Shown: positions 22,340 to 34,610 of the stretch, one piece after another
Layout of the letters: the number at the start of each line of letters is the position of its first letter
Position numbering within the stretch: position 1 is the first letter of the stretch
Assembly (NCBI GenBank): GCA_004154925.1
Contig: QJNS01000035.1
Location: 252,899 to 316,898 of the forward strand
Direction of reading: 5' to 3'
DNA length: 64,000 bases
Source of the DNA: Monosporascus cannonballus
Taxonomy: Eukaryota > Ascomycota > Sordariomycetes > Xylariales
Made by a program: the position numbers and the translations under genes
The notes under the pieces: generated by a model
What the model was told of the DNA's origin: nothing
Seen by the model: the letters and a program-made list of their open reading frames with translations, nothing else
The model's database searches: none

Positions 22340-23593
22340 AGCCGTGCGTCCCTTCTCATTACCGCGTTGCCATGGCATCTATCTACCCTTAAATATATAT
22401 AAAATCGGCCATTGTATGTATTGGTTGTTGCGGTACTCTCAAATCGTACGCTTCGGTGTCTTTGAGTCCAATGCTCCTTCGGCCTGGAGCATCCCCAGAA
22501 ATCAAGCGCACATTGCATACATGCTACATTGCGTCCCGCGAGCATGCTCTCATGCAAAACACACTGCAAAGCACCTGTATAATTGTTATGTATATATATA
22601 TATATCTACCCACGCAAGTACGGCCGGTGCCCGTCTTCGAGTGTGGGTAGTGGGGGCCGTTTCTGTAGTTGGTAATATCGTCGATCAAGCTCTAGCCTAT
22701 CATGCATGACCCCTCAAGGTGCCGAATTCCGGCTTCCTGGTTGGGAGATCGAGCAAGAACGGCATGGGTTTCCGGCAGGGCCGTTCCGTATAAGATAACA
22801 CAATGCCCCATTCTCCATTGTAAGAACTTTCTCTGATTTCTCGTTTGATACAAAATACCTAATCATGAATGGTAAGTACTACCTAAGGTAAGAAGGGTAG
22901 GCAAGAGCAATGGCGTTGCAAAAGCTGAATTGGGCCAGAAACACATGGGCTTTCATGAGAGATGACAGCCCATCTGTTTCACCTTCTCTTTCATTTGAGC
23001 GCCTCTTCATACTCCTCAAGCCTATATCCCTCTTTACCGTCTTCTAGGCGCTCTCTCACTAAGAGTAATCGCTCTTCTTTTACTATATTTCTTGCAGTAT
23101 TTATTGGACCTGTATCTTCTAGAGACACCACGCTCGCTTGTCTCATTCCCTGGACCCCTTCTAGACTCGCTCGCTTTGCTATGAGGTAAGAAGGTTTTTC
23201 AGCTCCCGTCTAAGACAATGCATTCTTCATTTCCATGGCGTCTTGTGAGCTCGAACTCGAGCTCTCCAGGTGACCCTACTCGTCGCCTAGTTCACAGAGG
23301 TACATTCCTCTGCTCCCCTTAGCCGTCCGAGATGGCATCCATCGCCTGCTTTTAAGGTGCTTCGATGCTCTAGGCTTAAATATCAAAACCTTCTAATCTT
23401 CCCAAACTCTACCAAGTTGACAATGATATCCACGAGTTTTGACAGCTCTTTTCCGTTGTATCTTCTGCGTCAATCTTCTGTGCCACGAATCTTCGCCAAC
23501 TACCATCAGCTGCTCCCAGAAGACGGCTTATATATCTATATATTTCGGGCTGCTGAGACCCCCCTCTGCCCCCTCAATTTTCTTAGATTCAAA
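22340..23593. other. Intergenic, no gene supported
   Basis: It contains a (TA)n stretch near 22590-22606 and pyrimidine-rich DNA upstream of the GH81 pseudogene, with a TATA-like run TATATATCTATATAT near 23530. Open frames here show no codon bias or family similarity that I recognise. Confidence 0.55.
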
Positions 23594-26485
23594 ATGTTGC
23601 TGTTCCTCCTACTGACATTGCTCCAGGTATATCCCATCTGGTCTTTACCGCCCCATACTTTGGGCGACAGACAACTTGGCCCGACTTGTACGGATCTAGT
23701 CCCGTGGCAAGGTCCGAATCGAGAAGGCTCCTTGTCGACCGTGACTTTCAAGGCCCCCTATCGAGAGAGTGACTCACCCGTATCAGTGATTACCACTTCA
23801 GTGTCTTCGAAAATTGTGCAGATTCCTCCGCCATTGACTGGTGCGAAACCTGACACTACAGGCACCGTCGTAGCATCCCTAGAGACTGTCGGCAATCCGT
23901 CGATACCGCCCCTCTTGACTAGTCCAATTCCAAGTCTGACCGCCACTCTACTTCCAGTAGGGTCCGTGTTAATCACGTCGTCTACTTCCAGCATGGCTCA
24001 GGAAACAGCATCGGCTGATATTTTCGGGGCACACATTGCGACGACGGCCCCTGCAGCGTCGTTCCTGGTGCGCAAAGATCATCCAGTTCCGCGGGTCGGA
24101 ATCGACGGCCCCACGCCTATCGGGACGAACAAGTTCTACGCCAACTTCTTTCTAGGTAAGCAGACCTCACCGGCATATGTCCACCCGTACTCCCTGGCGT
24201 GGGCGAGGGGTCAGGGAGCCTCCTCCAGCTGGGGTATGGCGATTTCACACGTAGATGCGAACCAGAGGGTCTACGGTCCGGTCAGGCCGGAAACGGGCGC
24301 CGTGAGGTACTACCTGAATCCTATTGGGATCCAATCGTTGTGCCTTTCGGCCGCCGAACTGGGTTACGAGACGAGACTGACGGCGGACAACCTGGCATCG
24401 CACTCCGTCAACGTCAATCTACACCCAAGCTCGGAAGCGCAGCCGATGATCACGTTTCCCATAGTACAGGGAATGGGCTTCGTGACGGCACGGTACCGCG
24501 ACGGGACCCCGGTCATCAATACCGGCGTATTTTTTTAAGACTGTCACGAAGACGATAAAGGGACCAAAGCCGGAAGTGTCGAAGTATACGTTCGGGCTGG
24601 AGGACGGCAAGGTCTGGCATCTTTACAGCTATGCGGAGCGGGGTGACGATCTAGACCTGGAGGTTGTCAACAATGGACTGGCTAGATCACGAAAGCTGCT
24701 CACCGGGTTCATTCAGGTTGCCAAAGACACGGGAAATCTCGAGTCCCTTCTTGACGCCCAGTCGGCGTCCTACCCGGTCGGAGTCACGCTTTCGGGCACG
24801 ATATCGGGCACGCAGGGTTCATACACCTTCGACTTCCAGAAGGCTGGAGATACGAACACCAAGCTGTTGATGTATGCTCTGCCCCACCACGTCGCGTCGT
24901 TCGATACTGAGACCAAAAAAGCCGTGACGGAGGCACAACTGCAAACGACGACCAAGGGGAGGGCGACGGCTATGGTGGCTGACTCGTGGACGATGGTCGA
25001 GCCTAATATTCCCGTCTCCATGAATTTCGCTCCCTGGGACCCCCAGGCCGGCCCAAAGGATCTATCGGACGAGGCGATCTACACGATCAGTCCGGTGGCG
25101 TTGAAAGAGATATCCCAGAATGTTGACCAGCAGGCGAACCAGAGTTCTATGTATTTCAATGGGAAAGTACGCCTGGCTTTCCCTTCGACTCGTCGGCGAG
25201 GCGGTGGGAGCTAACGTTTAGGTAGGCCCTGGCGAAGTTTGCGCAACTGAGTTACACGATCCACGATATGCTGAAGAATTCGACTATGGCACAAAGTGGA
25301 CTGGATAACCTAAAGGCGGCGTTCGCCAGATTTTCAGAGAACAAACAGCAGTTCCCGCTCTACTACGAAAGTAAGTAGCAGGCGTTCACGCACCCCCTAG
25401 AAGGTGCAAGGAGGCTGACTTGAAAAGCTGCTTGGGGTGGCCTCGTCTCTTTGGCAACTTACGTGACAGGAAACGAAGGTGCAGATTTCGGCAACACTTA
25501 TTATAACGACCATCATTTCCACTACGGCTACTTCGTCTATGCCGCAGCCATCATCGGATATTTGGATCCCTCATGGCTGACCGAGGCAAACATCGACTTC
25601 GTGAATAGTTTGGTCAGAGACATCGCCAACCCTTCGAAAGAAGACAAGTACTTCCCGGTGTCACGGAACTTTGACTGGTATCATGGCCACAGCTGGGCTC
25701 ACGGACTGTACGACACTCTCGACGGGAAGGCAGGCACTGTCCCCAATCATTTTGGGTGAAGCACCGGAAACTAACGTTCCGGGACAGGATCAAGAGTCGA
25801 GCTCGGAAGACGCGATGCACGCGTATGCCATCAAGATGTGGGGGAGGACGATCAATGACGCGAACATGGAAGCCAGGTAAGTATGGTCCGGATGGGCATC
25901 GTTATTTGCTGCCCCTGGGAGTGAACATGGCTTACACCGCACGGGGGTAATCTAATACTGTCGGTCATGGCACGATCGCTGAGCGCGTACTACCTCTATA
26001 CGGACGACAACGCGGTACAACCCTCGAACTTTGTTGGAAACAGGGTTGCCGGCATTCTCTTTGAGAACAAGTGCGACCACACGACTTATTTTGGGGCCAA
26101 CATCGAGTATATCCAAGGCATCCACATGCTGCCACTCCTGCCCAGTACGAAGCTCACCCGACAGTCGGAGTTTGTGAAACAGGAATGGGCGACGTACTTC
26201 GACAACGGCCGCGCCCAGAAGGTTGAAGGAGGCTGGAAAGGGATCCTGTACGCGAACCTGGCGACCATTGATCCCCGGGCGGCTTGGGACTTCTTCACCG
26301 ACAAGAACTTCGACCCCGCCTGGTTGGACGGTGGGGCTTCGCTAACTTGGTATCTAGCCTACTGTGCTGTGAGTCGGAAGTCCCCGGTCCCTGTTTGGCC
26401 TCACACCCACCTTATTTCTGCCCGGATACCCCCTTTCCTCCTGCGGGGGCTTCTGAAGGCTAACAATTGATAGGCTTTTATGTAA
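23594..26485 (+). pseudogene. Secreted GH81 endo-1,3-beta-glucanase, frameshifted and splice-defective
   Basis: The start is followed by a signal peptide (MLLFLLLTLLQVYPIWS), a Ser/Thr/Pro-rich linker and a full GH81 catalytic region: [61 protein letters not shown] (catalytic Asp), [19 protein letters not shown] (catalytic Glu) and WDFFTDKNFDPAWLDGG. Introns are 25167-25225, 25371-25427, 25730-25787 (GC donor), 25877-25944 and 26369-26473. There are two lesions. A seventh T at 24530-24536 shifts the frame where homologous sequence continues FFKTVTK. The fourth intron needs an acceptor at 25943-25944, but the sequence there is GG, not AG. GH81 enzymes hydrolyse fungal wall beta-1,3-glucan. An error in the T run could be technical; the acceptor loss is independent of it. 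Confidence 0.85.
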
Positions 26486-28544
26486 TATGGAGGACAGAGA
26501 TGACAATTGAGATGACGATTCACAGTTCTTTTTATGAGCGAAGATGAGAAACGAATTTACGAGGCAGACAAACTGACACGCCGTACACGACTGGATTAGG
26601 TGTTCGGATATTTCCTCTTTCTACAAAGTAGCATCATCGGGCCGGTAATTGCGGTGGGTATCGACAATCGGGGCAAGGGATGGATTAGTGAGATATATTG
26701 GGTTTGACACTGAAGTGTCGCTTCGACGAGGGGATATTTGGACAGGGAAAGCAGCAAGGGGGACAGGTCTTTTGGGAGGAAATGGCGAACTAACAGACTT
26801 AGAACCGCAACGTTATCCTACAATATGGACAGGCGGCTGGGCGATATCCACTGCAATTCGGTAGCTTGCATATCATTTCTTCACTTTCCGTCCCAATAGG
26901 ACAATATGTATTTGCTGGCGGGGCAGAGTTCTGTCTTTTCAACCTCTTAGGCACAAATCTCCATGTGATCGCATCGGAAATTGAGGATTCATCGGGCGAA
27001 GGACCCATGGGATGGGTTCTCATTTGACGGGTTTCGTATGCAGCTGTGCACTGCCACCATGCAAGACGAGAGACTGGCATCACGATGATAGGGTAAGTTG
27101 GTTCAGTGCCCTTACGGAAGTGCCTATCTAGAGTCTGGCGACGAGTCTATCGATAAGCGGGGAGGCCTCCCATTTATTTGGATTCCGCCTAGAATAGCGG
27201 TGGCCGCAAGCGGAGTGGGCCAGACAACAGGCGTTTGATCTTTTTAATGACGAACCCCTTTGCATTTCAGCCACCCTTGGCAGAGCTTGTTACAGGAAGC
27301 TTAGTCGGGCGTATGTATATAAGATAAGGTAAGGAATGAACCGACGAGGTTGTGCCCTGGTGATGACATGTCAGGGAACTCGATGTCTTACGTAAGTAGA
27401 ATCGGGCATCCAGGCCTCGGTGTTTTATAACGCTGTATCTTATTTGAGGTATCAGTCCATATCGATTCACCAACTGGCACTACATATGTGCGTACGTGGA
27501 GTACCTACAATCGGTAAAGCACAGCGCCATGCAGCCTGCCGTAAGCACTCAAGACCTCCAGCGTTCACCCCAGCAACGTCAAGCTCTGGGCAGCTGCCGG
27601 GTAGCTCTGAGTGGGGAACCAAGCTCTCTGTGGGGTGAGCTTCTTTTTAGTGGGACCTAGATTCATCCAAGAGCATCTTTTGTATGTATGCCTTGCTTGG
27701 GAAAGCGTGAGACGTGCATGAAATCGTTCGTCAAGTTCTTCCGAATTGTGACGTCTTCGCAAACACACATATAGGAAAGTAAACAGGATTTATGTATCCA
27801 TGTAGCAAGCGATTCCCTGCAGTATTCTCATTATAAACCGAATCCTATCGGCACCATTAATGAAGAGAGTTGAGTTTCCTTCTTGATTAAGTACTTACCT
27901 ACTGTGAATTTAAATTAACTGCTCTGAATGCAACAACACCTAGTTTGTCCGAATACGACCTTACATTAAACTTATACATGAATTGGTCTGGGAAAGGAAA
28001 CCAAGATTCCGGGCCGATATTGGGTTATTAGTCTCCCTAGGGTCGAGAGTCAGCCAAGACACAAGTACATCTTCCTCACACCCTTATTCTACCTACCGTA
28101 GGTGTGCGGTCAGAAATGGTACCCAAGCTGGTTTAGTTCCATACTGATTGCAATTTGTTGTTCTTGTCCGCTTGCCCAAAGACGCCTTGCCTCTGTCGTA
28201 TGCGTCCACCCCCTCGCCCGTCTTCTGTGCCACCGTTTGCGGAATCTTACTGGGCTGGGCCAATAGTTCATATCGTAATCACTCGTCGTTGCCCCAATGG
28301 TTTGTAAGTGAAAGACTGACGATTCCATTTCCCTCTCTTCTCCCTTCTTTTGTCCCCCGGATACCCAATCGGGCCCAAATATTGTCTCATAGCTGCCCGG
28401 ATCGCGCTTCGGTCTCCGCTCCTGCTCCTGCTTCCTCGCCGGAGGCTTCCTGGTTTGGCGTCGTCCCGTATTTCGACAAACCCGGATCTTTCTCCGGCGC
28501 GCACATCTTATTACATGTTAGTACCAGGCTGACGATGACGTGCG
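26486..28544. other. 2-kb intergenic stretch, no gene seen
   Basis: Both strands carry only short frames without recognisable domains. The last about 400 bp are pyrimidine-rich and probably hold the promoter and 5' leader of the exchanger gene. Confidence 0.55.
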
Positions 28545-30407
28545 ATGGATCACGATACAGCCAAACAGGATTTCCACGCCGAGTTCCGCAGGGTCGGCCA
28601 GGTCGCCACCTTTGGTAGCCACCGTCATACTCAGCCCCGCGAGAATGGCGAGGCGCATGAGCGGACGTCCCTCTTAGGGGGTGCCGGGTCCGTTTTCTCC
28701 GACGGCGGTCCCGATCATAGCTATGTCCGCGACTTTTTCTTCAACTCGGCCTACACGCCCGGCGCCGATAGCCCGAAGCCTTGGGTCAGGTATCCGGCGC
28801 ATGTTTGGCATGTCATGAAGGCGGTCCTGCTGAGCAGTAAGTGCGGTTCACGAGTTGCTGCACATATATTGATATCTTAGCCGCCGCCGGGATGGTATTG
28901 ACTCCCTACTCCCAGGTCCGCTTAATCTGCTCCTGGTTTTTGTACCTATTGGAATTGTCGCCGGTGTGACGGGTTGGGATCCGGTAGCAGTTTTTGTCAT
29001 CAACTTCCTCGCCATCATCCCCTTGGCTGCTGTACTCTCCTTCGCGACGGAGGAGATATCAGTAAGATTGGGCGATGCTCTCGGTGGGCTGCTCAATGCC
29101 ACTTTTGGCAATGCCGTCGAATTGATCGTAGGAGATGCCTCTGCGCTACCCTACCCCTCCCATTGCTAATAGACTTCACAGGTGAGTATCATCGCGTTGA
29201 ATAACGGCCAGTTCGACGTCGTAAAATCGTCAATGATCGGCTCTATTCTGTCGAATATCCTTCTCGTCATGGGCATGTGCTTCTTCTTTGGCAATCTCGC
29301 GAACATGGGAGACGGGACCGTGGGTTTGGAGCAGGAATTCGCGTCCGGCACTGCGCAGACGACGGCTTCTCTGATGACGCTGTCTGCCTCTTCGATGATT
29401 CTCCCCGGAACTGTAAGGATGCCATGGCCCGGGGCTTTCTGTGTTATCCGCTAGAAATTGATTGCTAATCCGTCGGAAGCTGTTCATGATAATTACGACT
29501 AATGGAAATCCCGACAACGAGAACAGAGAGAAGACCGTACTTTCGTTGTCGAGAGGCACTGCCATAATTCTGCTCATCCTCTACGTTCTCTACCTCTGGT
29601 TCCAGCTGAAGACTCATCACAACCTGTTCACAGTGGGGGACACCAACTCTGAGTCCGGAGAAAACGGAGTCGCGGATGGGGCGGGCGTCGAAGAGGGACG
29701 GGTCGAAGAGCATGAAGAAGAAGTGGAGACCCATATGAGTCCGTGGTCAGCAGGAATTGTCCTCATCCTCACGACCGTCTTGGTGTCGATCTGCGCCGAC
29801 TACCTGGTGGATAGCATCGACGCGCTCGTGGAACGTGCACATATCAGCCGAAATTTCATTGGCCTTATTCTCATCCCCATCGTCGGAAACGCCGCCGAAC
29901 ATGTCACGGCTGTCGTTGTGGCGGTCAAGAACAAGATGGACTTGGTAAGCCCTTGGAAGACAGCCCTGCCGACTGGGCACATTCTAATTATGTTCGTAGG
30001 CTATGGGAGTTGCTATCGGCTCCAGTATCCAGATAGCCCTATTTGTGACACCGTTGCTCGTGGTCCTGGGCTGGATCCTAGGCAAGCCCATGAACCTCCA
30101 CTTCGAGACCTGTGGGTGTCCCAGCCAAACTAAAGCATATCCGTGCTGACCATGTGCGCAGTCGAAACCGTATCCTTCGCGTTATCTGTATTGGTAGTCA
30201 TCTACACGGTAACGGACGGAAAGTCCAACTATCTCGAGGGCGCAATGGTGAGCTGGCACAAACTTCCCCCCCGTCCATACCAGATATTGACCCCATCTCA
30301 AGTTGATGGCTCTCTACGTTATCATCGCCCTCGCCTTCTTCGTCACCCCCAGCGAGGAATTCGAGAAGGAGCGAGCTGTCGCCGGCACCCTTTTCGGTTC
30401 CACTTAA
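28545..30407 (+). CDS. VCX1: Vacuolar Ca2+/H+ exchanger (CAX family, VCX1-like)
   Basis: Seven exons, 28545-28836, 28916-29127, 29182-29412, 29480-29944, 30000-30111, 30162-30247 and 30303-30407, give 500 residues; every phase closes. The hydrophilic N-terminus (1-95) has the region that regulates many CAX proteins. The two alpha repeats of the CaCA superfamily are intact: GNAVE (Gly162-Glu166) leading to [10 protein letters not shown], and GNAAE (Gly381-Glu385) leading to [16 protein letters not shown]. Between them lies the acidic loop ([15 protein letters not shown]). The C-terminus reads [20 protein letters not shown]. It exchanges cytosolic Ca2+ for vacuolar H+. No lesion was seen, in contrast to neighbouring pseudogenes. 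Family identity is certain; the vacuolar location is by homology. Confidence 0.92.
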
Positions 30408-31919
30408 ACCGACGTGATTCGATTCCTGCGATCCCCGTGTCTGTTCCTTGCCAGAAGACTTGGCTAGCGCACATCTTTGAACCCAAGTTTGATGCTCGGG
30501 TATAGGATACGTGCTCGAGGACGAACACACACTAAGACGATTATTCCTTCCCCCCATTGGGCGATAACAGCGACTGTTAAATTTCCTTGTTTCATTAGTG
30601 AAGTGTAAGAATATGATGGATAGGGGACAAAATTGCGAAAGGGAGGCTGCACGAGGATAGGAGGTGGGGCGCCCACGGCTCTTTGGTCTTCAATTTTTCG
30701 TTTGTACTAAGGGGGTATGTGTAGGAAATAAAGAGGTAGTCAATGAATATGCTGTTTTATTGACTCTATCTCGTTACTCTACGGGTTTATCGAATGTTTC
30801 ACATGGCCTATTAACCCGAGATTGGCATCCACGGAAGTTACAAGAGGGGCTGACCGTCTGCGCATTCCCCCCGGAAATCTCTCCTGCGCCTTCGCGGCGG
30901 CAGCGTCCTTGCCCTTGCCTTTTCCCTCGCCCTCCTCGAGTGGCCCGGTGACAAAGCCCGCATCTCTGGCGGGTGAGCCTGGCGTTCAGGTGCTGCTCGC
31001 TCCCGCATCCGCATCCGCATCCGCATCCGGGCGACAAGGTCGGCTTTAGCTAGCGGAGTAATTACGGGGCCGGAACGACGATTCGACCAGCGTCCAGATT
31101 CTTGGCCTTGACCACCAGAGGTGGGTCGGCGGCGGAAGTCCAGCGCAACGTTGACCCGATCGGGACTTCTCTCCGAGCCGGTGATGTCGTCAGTGTACCG
31201 TAGACGCGCGAGCCCTCGCAATGCACGAAGGCCATGCTAGGCTGATCAATTAACTAAGCGGGAATTTGACGACAAGACTGTAGTCGTCATATTACACTAC
31301 CATGCCAATGCCGGCAGTGTGGTCGTTTGGCAGATCGAACGACCAGCGACAATCTTTGGCCCGTCAGGCTTAACCGTTATAGTTGAGCGACCTCCGACAC
31401 CTAGGTATATCCTGTCGCCGCCATTCACAGGTCTCGAGAGTGATTTTTGCTTCTCCGTAATAGGAACGGAAGAGCCCTGAGCTTTCAATATATCTTATTA
31501 CTATACTATTGTTGCCGGCTAAAACTTTATCATCCAGCTTCTATATTCCGCTGCTAGATTTAGGGGCGGCTTAACTCTTTTGGTTAAAACCTGTCCCCTG
31601 GACAAAAAGGGGATAAAAAATCTCACAGCAGTGTCAGACACAGAAGCCAGCATCTACATTGGCAACTTGCTTCTCGCTAAGACAAAACTCCGGAATGAGT
31701 TTGGCGGAATAAACAGTTAACACTACGGCCCGAGTAGAAGCAGCAGAAGCACGCCCCGCCCAATGACGTTCTTACCGTCCTTGTTATGCGCGGTGCGGGT
31801 AGATTCGGTCCCTCGCTGGTAATTCGCTGGCAGGCTGAACAAGGTCTGCATTGCGGGTTCGATTGCGGTTGGAACAGGAAGTACGCAAAGGCCGATGCGC
31901 CTTCATCTCTATCAAGGTC
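30408..31919. other. Intergenic with low-complexity tract, no gene supported
   Basis: It carries a (GCATCC)4 tract at 31005-31028. Frames of 75-127 codons cross on both strands around 30820-31220 but are G+C-rich chance frames with Arg/Ala/Ser bias from the repeat. No domain is recognised. Confidence 0.5.
31005..31028. repeat. (GCATCC)4 hexanucleotide repeat
   Basis: Four perfect tandem copies of GCATCC. The phase would encode an alternating dipeptide on either strand, which keeps frames open by chance. Confidence 0.9.
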
Positions 31920-32387
31920 TCAGGCGGCCGCCTTCGTTACGCCCTGCTCGTAGATATGCTTGAGGGTGAATAGACGCTGAACGACCTGAAACTATTACCA
32001 TCTGGCTTCCCGTAAAAATAGTAAGCTTACATCGAATTGGTTGATGAGACGCGCGACAATATCATTTTCGCCGATGCGCAATTGGTCTGCAGTGCAGATA
32101 ATACGCCCAAGGCCGGTAACGCGCTGCTCTAGCGGCTTTTGTCTCGTCCGGGGATGGTGTGCTCGTCCCAGCTGGAGATTGGTGTCCGCGGCTTTCCAGG
32201 CGGTAAGTCGAGCGCGGACCGGTGATAAGTTTTTGCCGAGTACTTTCCCACAGGCGATGACAGGGCCGAAAGCAGGCTTGACGAGCGCCCCAATCTTTGG
32301 CAAAGGTCTCGTACCTAAAACGCCGGAGCGGGAGCGGGGGCGGCCTTGCTCAGGCTGTCGGTGCTCATGTTGCCAGCTGTCCCCCAA
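31920..32387 (-). CDS. Possible small gene of unknown function
   Basis: On the minus strand 32387-32031 is open for 119 codons. It is followed by a possible 45-bp intron (32030-31986, GTAAGC...CAG) and a 22-codon last exon ending in TGA at 31922-31920 (reading VVQRLFTLKHIYEQG). The phase closes. No family is recognised, there is no convincing ATG at the 5' end (a stop lies upstream at 32397-32399 in the same frame), and the plus strand is also open here, so this may be a chance frame. Confidence 0.2.
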
Positions 32388-32399
32388 GGGGTCGGTTTA

Positions 32400-33089
32400 T
32401 CCACGACCGCGGAACACGTCCGCTTCCCCTAAGATCGAAATAGGAAGGAGTACCGGCCTCCGTAGAGTACCGTCGACGCTCAGGGATTCCATTTCCACGA
32501 ACAAAGTCGCGGCTCTGCCTTCCCCGCTATTTACGAAATGAAAAAAATACGTATGGACCACGGCGGAGTCTGAAAGGGAAGAGCAGATCACGAGCTGTAA
32601 TTTTCTTTGTCTCGAGACACGTCGACGGGATCATGCCTCCCCCAAACCCGGCCACGGGAACCTTCCTACTGAATTCCCAAGACCACGTCGCTCGGAGATC
32701 TCCCGGAGTGAGTGGGGCCGGCCGGTGCGGGGTTCGACGTCATTATGGGGTGGCAGTTACGAAGTGGACTGACAATTGGGAATAATCTTTGAAGTATCGG
32801 GTTTTCAGAGGTGGATCGAATTAAAATCCTCCTCGGTTACGGGAGTTAGGGTCGTGTTGCGTACCTACGTAGTTGTCTTTTGTTTCTTATGCCTTACCTA
32901 CGCGCAATTCACAGGACCAACTTACTGCAACCTTCTTCCTTTCTAAATCGAGCAGCGAGAGTATCGTCAGGTTTGTGGACCTGGCAGGACTGTTCTTCCC
33001 CCCTCCACCTTTTCCGCGTGCATGACGGACGGTATAACTGACGAGACGACTACTTCCGGTCGATAGGCGCTTTCCGAACGTTTGCGACA
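32400..33089. other. Intergenic, upstream of glyoxalase I
   Basis: No gene is seen. This must contain the glyoxalase promoter; the last 200 bp are pyrimidine-rich (TTCTTCCTTTC; CCCCCCTCCACC), as in many fungal 5' leaders. Confidence 0.5.
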
Positions 33090-34610
33090 ATGGCGACGAC
33101 TACGGATACGAAGAGCTACAGTAAGTGCCAGGAGGTGAATCGCCCTTAAAGCTGGGGGAGTCAACTACAAAGTCAGCGGGATTCTGCTAACGCTTTGCCT
33201 CCAACATAAAGAGTTCAACCACTCGATGTGAGGGTTTCCGCGTTCCCCGTCTCGCCATGATCAATCAGTGTTAAGAGGGTACATCATATTGACAGGGCTC
33301 TTGTGAAATCGCAGGCTCCGAGTGAAGGATCCCAAGGCTTCCGGTATGTGACGAACGTGCTTGAAGTTCACTTCGATCCAATCCAATCCGATCCAATTCA
33401 GGGGAAATGGTTCGAACAACGCAACACAAGATAAGACAAAGTCAAACTGAGCCAGTCGCTAACGGGAGGCGGATGGGATTGTCCGTATTCGCAGTAAAGT
33501 TTTACGAGTTCCTCGGCATGAGGCTCGTCAAGAAGCTGTCGTTCCCGGAGAACAAGTTCGACCTGTACTTCCTGGCATATGACGGACCGGGCGCGCCCTC
33601 GCATGGCAACAGTGTGTTCGACCGCGAGGGTGTCATCGAGCTCACGCACAACTATGGCACCGAGAACGACCCTGACTACAAGGTGAACAACGGCAACTCC
33701 GAACCGCACCGCGGCTTCGGCCACGTGTGCATCAGCGTCGACCGAATCCAGGCAGCGTGCCAGCGGCTCGAGGACGCCGGCTACCGCTTCCAGAAGCGCC
33801 TCACCGACGGTCGCATGAAGAACATCGCCTTCGCCCTCGACCCCGACGGCTACTGGGTTGAGATCGTCAGCCTCAGGGCTGGCAGCAAGGGCGCCGAGGA
33901 CCCCGAGGACCCCGAGGAACAGGGCGCTGAGACCGACCCGAAGACGTATCGCATGGTATGTGAGAGCCGCTGTTCCCCTTATCGACCAACCCCTCCTATC
34001 TGAACAGAAAGTGGATGATGCTAGAAGTTAAGCCAGAGAGCACCGGGCGTGGGTGTAATATGTAAGCGTAGCTGACGACCGAGGGACGATAGAACCACAC
34101 GATGTTGCGGGTCAAGGATGCCGAGAAATCTCTCAAGTTCTACCAGGAGGTCATGGGCATGTCGCTGTTCCGGACAATAGAGCAACCCGCCGCCGGCTTC
34201 AACCTCTACTTCCTCGGCTACCCGAGGTCCAAGGGCGTCCCCGAGGACGGCTTCACGACCGACCGCGAGGGCCTGCTCGAGCTGACGTGGAACTATGGCA
34301 CCGAGAAGGAGGAGAACTTTAAATATCATGACGGTAACTCGGAACCGCAGGGCTTCGGACATATCTGTGAGTTTTCCTCCCATGTGCCAGCGATGAGGGG
34401 GCTCGCAGGAGGGTCGTCGCTAACGCCCGGAAAGGTGTTTCGGTCGATAACATAAATGCCGCCTGCGAAAGGTTTGAGGGCATGAACGTCAGCTGGAGGA
34501 AGCGGCTTACGGACGGCAATATGAAGAACGTCGCGTTCCTGCTGGATCCTGATGGTTACTGGATCGAGCTCGTCCAGAACGAGCGGTTCACCGGAAAGGA
34601 CAACTTTTGA
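33090..34610 (+). CDS. GLO1: Glyoxalase I (lactoylglutathione lyase), two-domain type
   Basis: Exons 33090-33120, 33212-33227 (only 16 bp), 33315-33343, 33495-33955, 34093-34366 and 34435-34610 give 328 residues with closed phases. Two tandem VOC domains are complete. Domain 1 has KFNHSM (His14), SFPENKFDLYFLAYDGP, REGVIELTHNYGTE, HRGFGHVCISVD and DPDGYWVEIV. Domain 2 starts NHTMLRVKDAEKSLKFYQEV and has GFNLYFLGY, REGLLELTWNYGTE, GFGHICVSVD and DPDGYWIELVQ. The four metal ligands (His/Glu/His/Glu) needed per active site can be placed in both halves. The enzyme converts the methylglyoxal-glutathione hemithioacetal to S-lactoylglutathione. The acidic linker (GAEDPEDPEEQGAE) separates the halves. 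Introns cluster at the 5' end. Confidence 0.92.

Noticed and set aside
22962..23189. 75-codon plus-strand frame upstream of the GH81 pseudogene
   Set aside because: Ser-rich frame over pyrimidine-rich DNA, no signal or domain; more likely a promoter or leader tract.
24528..24561. A very short intron that could remove the GH81 frameshift
   Set aside because: At about 34 nt it would be too short for fungal splicing, and it would delete residues (VFFKTVTK) that fit the family pattern.
30838..31221. 127-codon minus-strand frame (Arg-rich)
   Set aside because: Kept open by the GCATCC repeat (RMRMRM) and high G+C; no homology pattern recognised.
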